Positions 32,743-33,605 of a stretch of DNA of 33,605 nt are shown piece by piece (positions within the stretch are counted from its first letter, which is position 1; the number at the start of each line of letters is the position of its first letter). The notes below the pieces were generated by a model. That model saw only the letters and a program-made list of their open reading frames with translations, was not told the origin of the DNA and did no database searches. Made by a program: the position numbers and the translations under genes. This DNA is from Nemertoderma westbladi. Its lineage: Eukaryota > Xenacoelomorpha > Nemertodermatida > Nemertodermatidae. The stretch covers positions 1-33,605 of the forward strand of contig JAUCBJ010009050.1 of assembly GCA_032718475.1 (NCBI GenBank). The letters are read 5' to 3'.

Positions 32743-33605
32743 GATGAGCACAGGACCCCAACTATCGGAAGGAGAGAGGACACCGCCGCAGACCCTGGAC
32801 GATACCAACCAAACGATCCGCAAGGCCGCGACGCGACGGTACCGACCTGCAATGCCGATCTAGCAGTCCAAGCGGAGGGCGGCCGTCTACCACGAGAAAG
32901 GGACGAGTCGACGCACGACGGAGGTCGAAGTACCGTAGTCGCCGGCCAGCCACAGGTCGAGGGCGATGGACGGCCCACCGGAACGGCGACGGTGGGGCCG
33001 CCGGTACGACGCTGAACCAGGAGAGGAGGAGGAGATGTCGGCGACGAGGACGTCGGAACCAGCGATCGGCTTCGATGGGCCTACAACGCCACGAAGAAAC
33101 GGCTCAAGGATGCCAGAGAGGGAGCAAAGGTAAACCAGGGGAAGTTGAGCCAACGACTAGGTGAGTCGAATAAACATTTCAGATACCTAGTTTGTTTCGG
33201 GCAGGGAGAACTGGCGAGTGAGAGAGCGAGGGGGGTCGCCACCGAACTATTCGAACTGTGGCGGTCCGGGATTATGGAGCCCCAGTAGTGTATGTAGGGC
33301 CATATTTAGTGGATGCTAGGGGAATTAAGTTAGTGGGTTGGGCAGATCCGCACGAGGGCGAACCCGAGGTTAATCCCGAGGATTCGGTCTCGTTGGTTAG
33401 CGAGAACCCCAGAAAGCGGGGGAAAGTTAGTAGGACAGAGAGGTGACGGGAGTCCGTCGCGACCGATAAGTCCGCTACATCCTCCGCGAAAGCAAGAAGG
33501 GTGTTAGAGATAGATCTGGCGTGTCAATTAGATATGGTGGCGCTAGACCAGAAAGAATTAGAGAGGCAGTTGGATGAGGGAACTGTGCTGTTGGAGAAAG
33601 AGAGG
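32743..33605 (+). pseudogene. Unidentified GC-rich coding-like region with broken frames, open at window end
   Basis: I do not recognise a domain. Composition turns GC-rich at about 32740. One plus frame runs from about 32735 to TAG near 33287 with one TGA near 33012; its second part is charged (AYNATKKRLKDAREG, then RYLVCFGQGELASERARG). A second frame begins near 33258 (RDYGAPVVYVGPYLVDARG), stops at TGA 33444-33446 and continues in the same frame to the window end with a heptad-like charged stretch (ALDQKELERQLDEGTVLLEK) suggesting a coiled coil. The two frames overlap and are offset. A good donor-like AG|GTGAGT lies near 33161. The pattern fits a decayed retroelement gag region, but a host gene with introns is not excluded. 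Confidence 0.35.

Overview
The window is metazoan nuclear DNA, probably from a marine invertebrate; the species cannot be fixed from the sequence. It has spliced exons with GT-AG borders, BEL/Pao and non-LTR retroelements, a tRNA-derived SINE, long minisatellites and a 100-N assembly gap. Nothing bacterial (operons, ribosome binding sites, CRISPR) is present.

The only host gene I can support runs on the minus strand: a whirlin-like (WHRN family) scaffold gene. I read four consecutive coding exons, at 26294-26833 (start ATG, harmonin-homology domain, most of PDZ1), 21885-22094 (end of PDZ1 and the following linker), 12389-12514 (first half of PDZ2) and about 8005-8210 (second half of PDZ2). 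The first three junctions are phase 0, have usable donors and acceptors, and rebuild two continuous PDZ domains. The rest of the gene (second HHD, PDZ3) should lie beyond position 1.

Its introns are swollen by repeats. Intron 1 (4.2 kb) holds a 45-bp minisatellite, an antisense tRNA-derived SINE and a decayed CR1/L2-like LINE. Intron 2 (9.4 kb plus a gap) holds about 7.9 kb of a 33/35-bp satellite with an RTE-like LINE inserted in it. Intron 3 (4.2 kb) holds two LINE fragments and a (TTA)n tract. Downstream of exon 4 comes a 38-bp minisatellite in which every unit carries a consensus-type 5' splice site (GTAAGT) on the gene strand; the exon 4 donor may lie in its first unit. A fourth array (37 bp, with 8-bp subrepeats) lies 2.2-3.7 kb upstream of the start codon.

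The left end (1 to about 6480) is a BEL/Pao LTR retrotransposon on the plus strand, antisense to whirlin. It has a long intact gag-pol frame but a damaged reverse-transcriptase catalytic motif, a duplicated polypurine tract/LTR start, and a GC-rich tandem module after it. The right end (about 32430-33605) holds a GC-rich region with broken open frames that I cannot name, possibly the 5' part of another retroelement. Further RTE-like LINE fragments lie at 27790-28460 and 31389-31628; the first has a tiny copy of its own family's 3' end inserted in opposite orientation.

Most open frames in the arrays are by-products of repeat units divisible by three and are not listed as genes.
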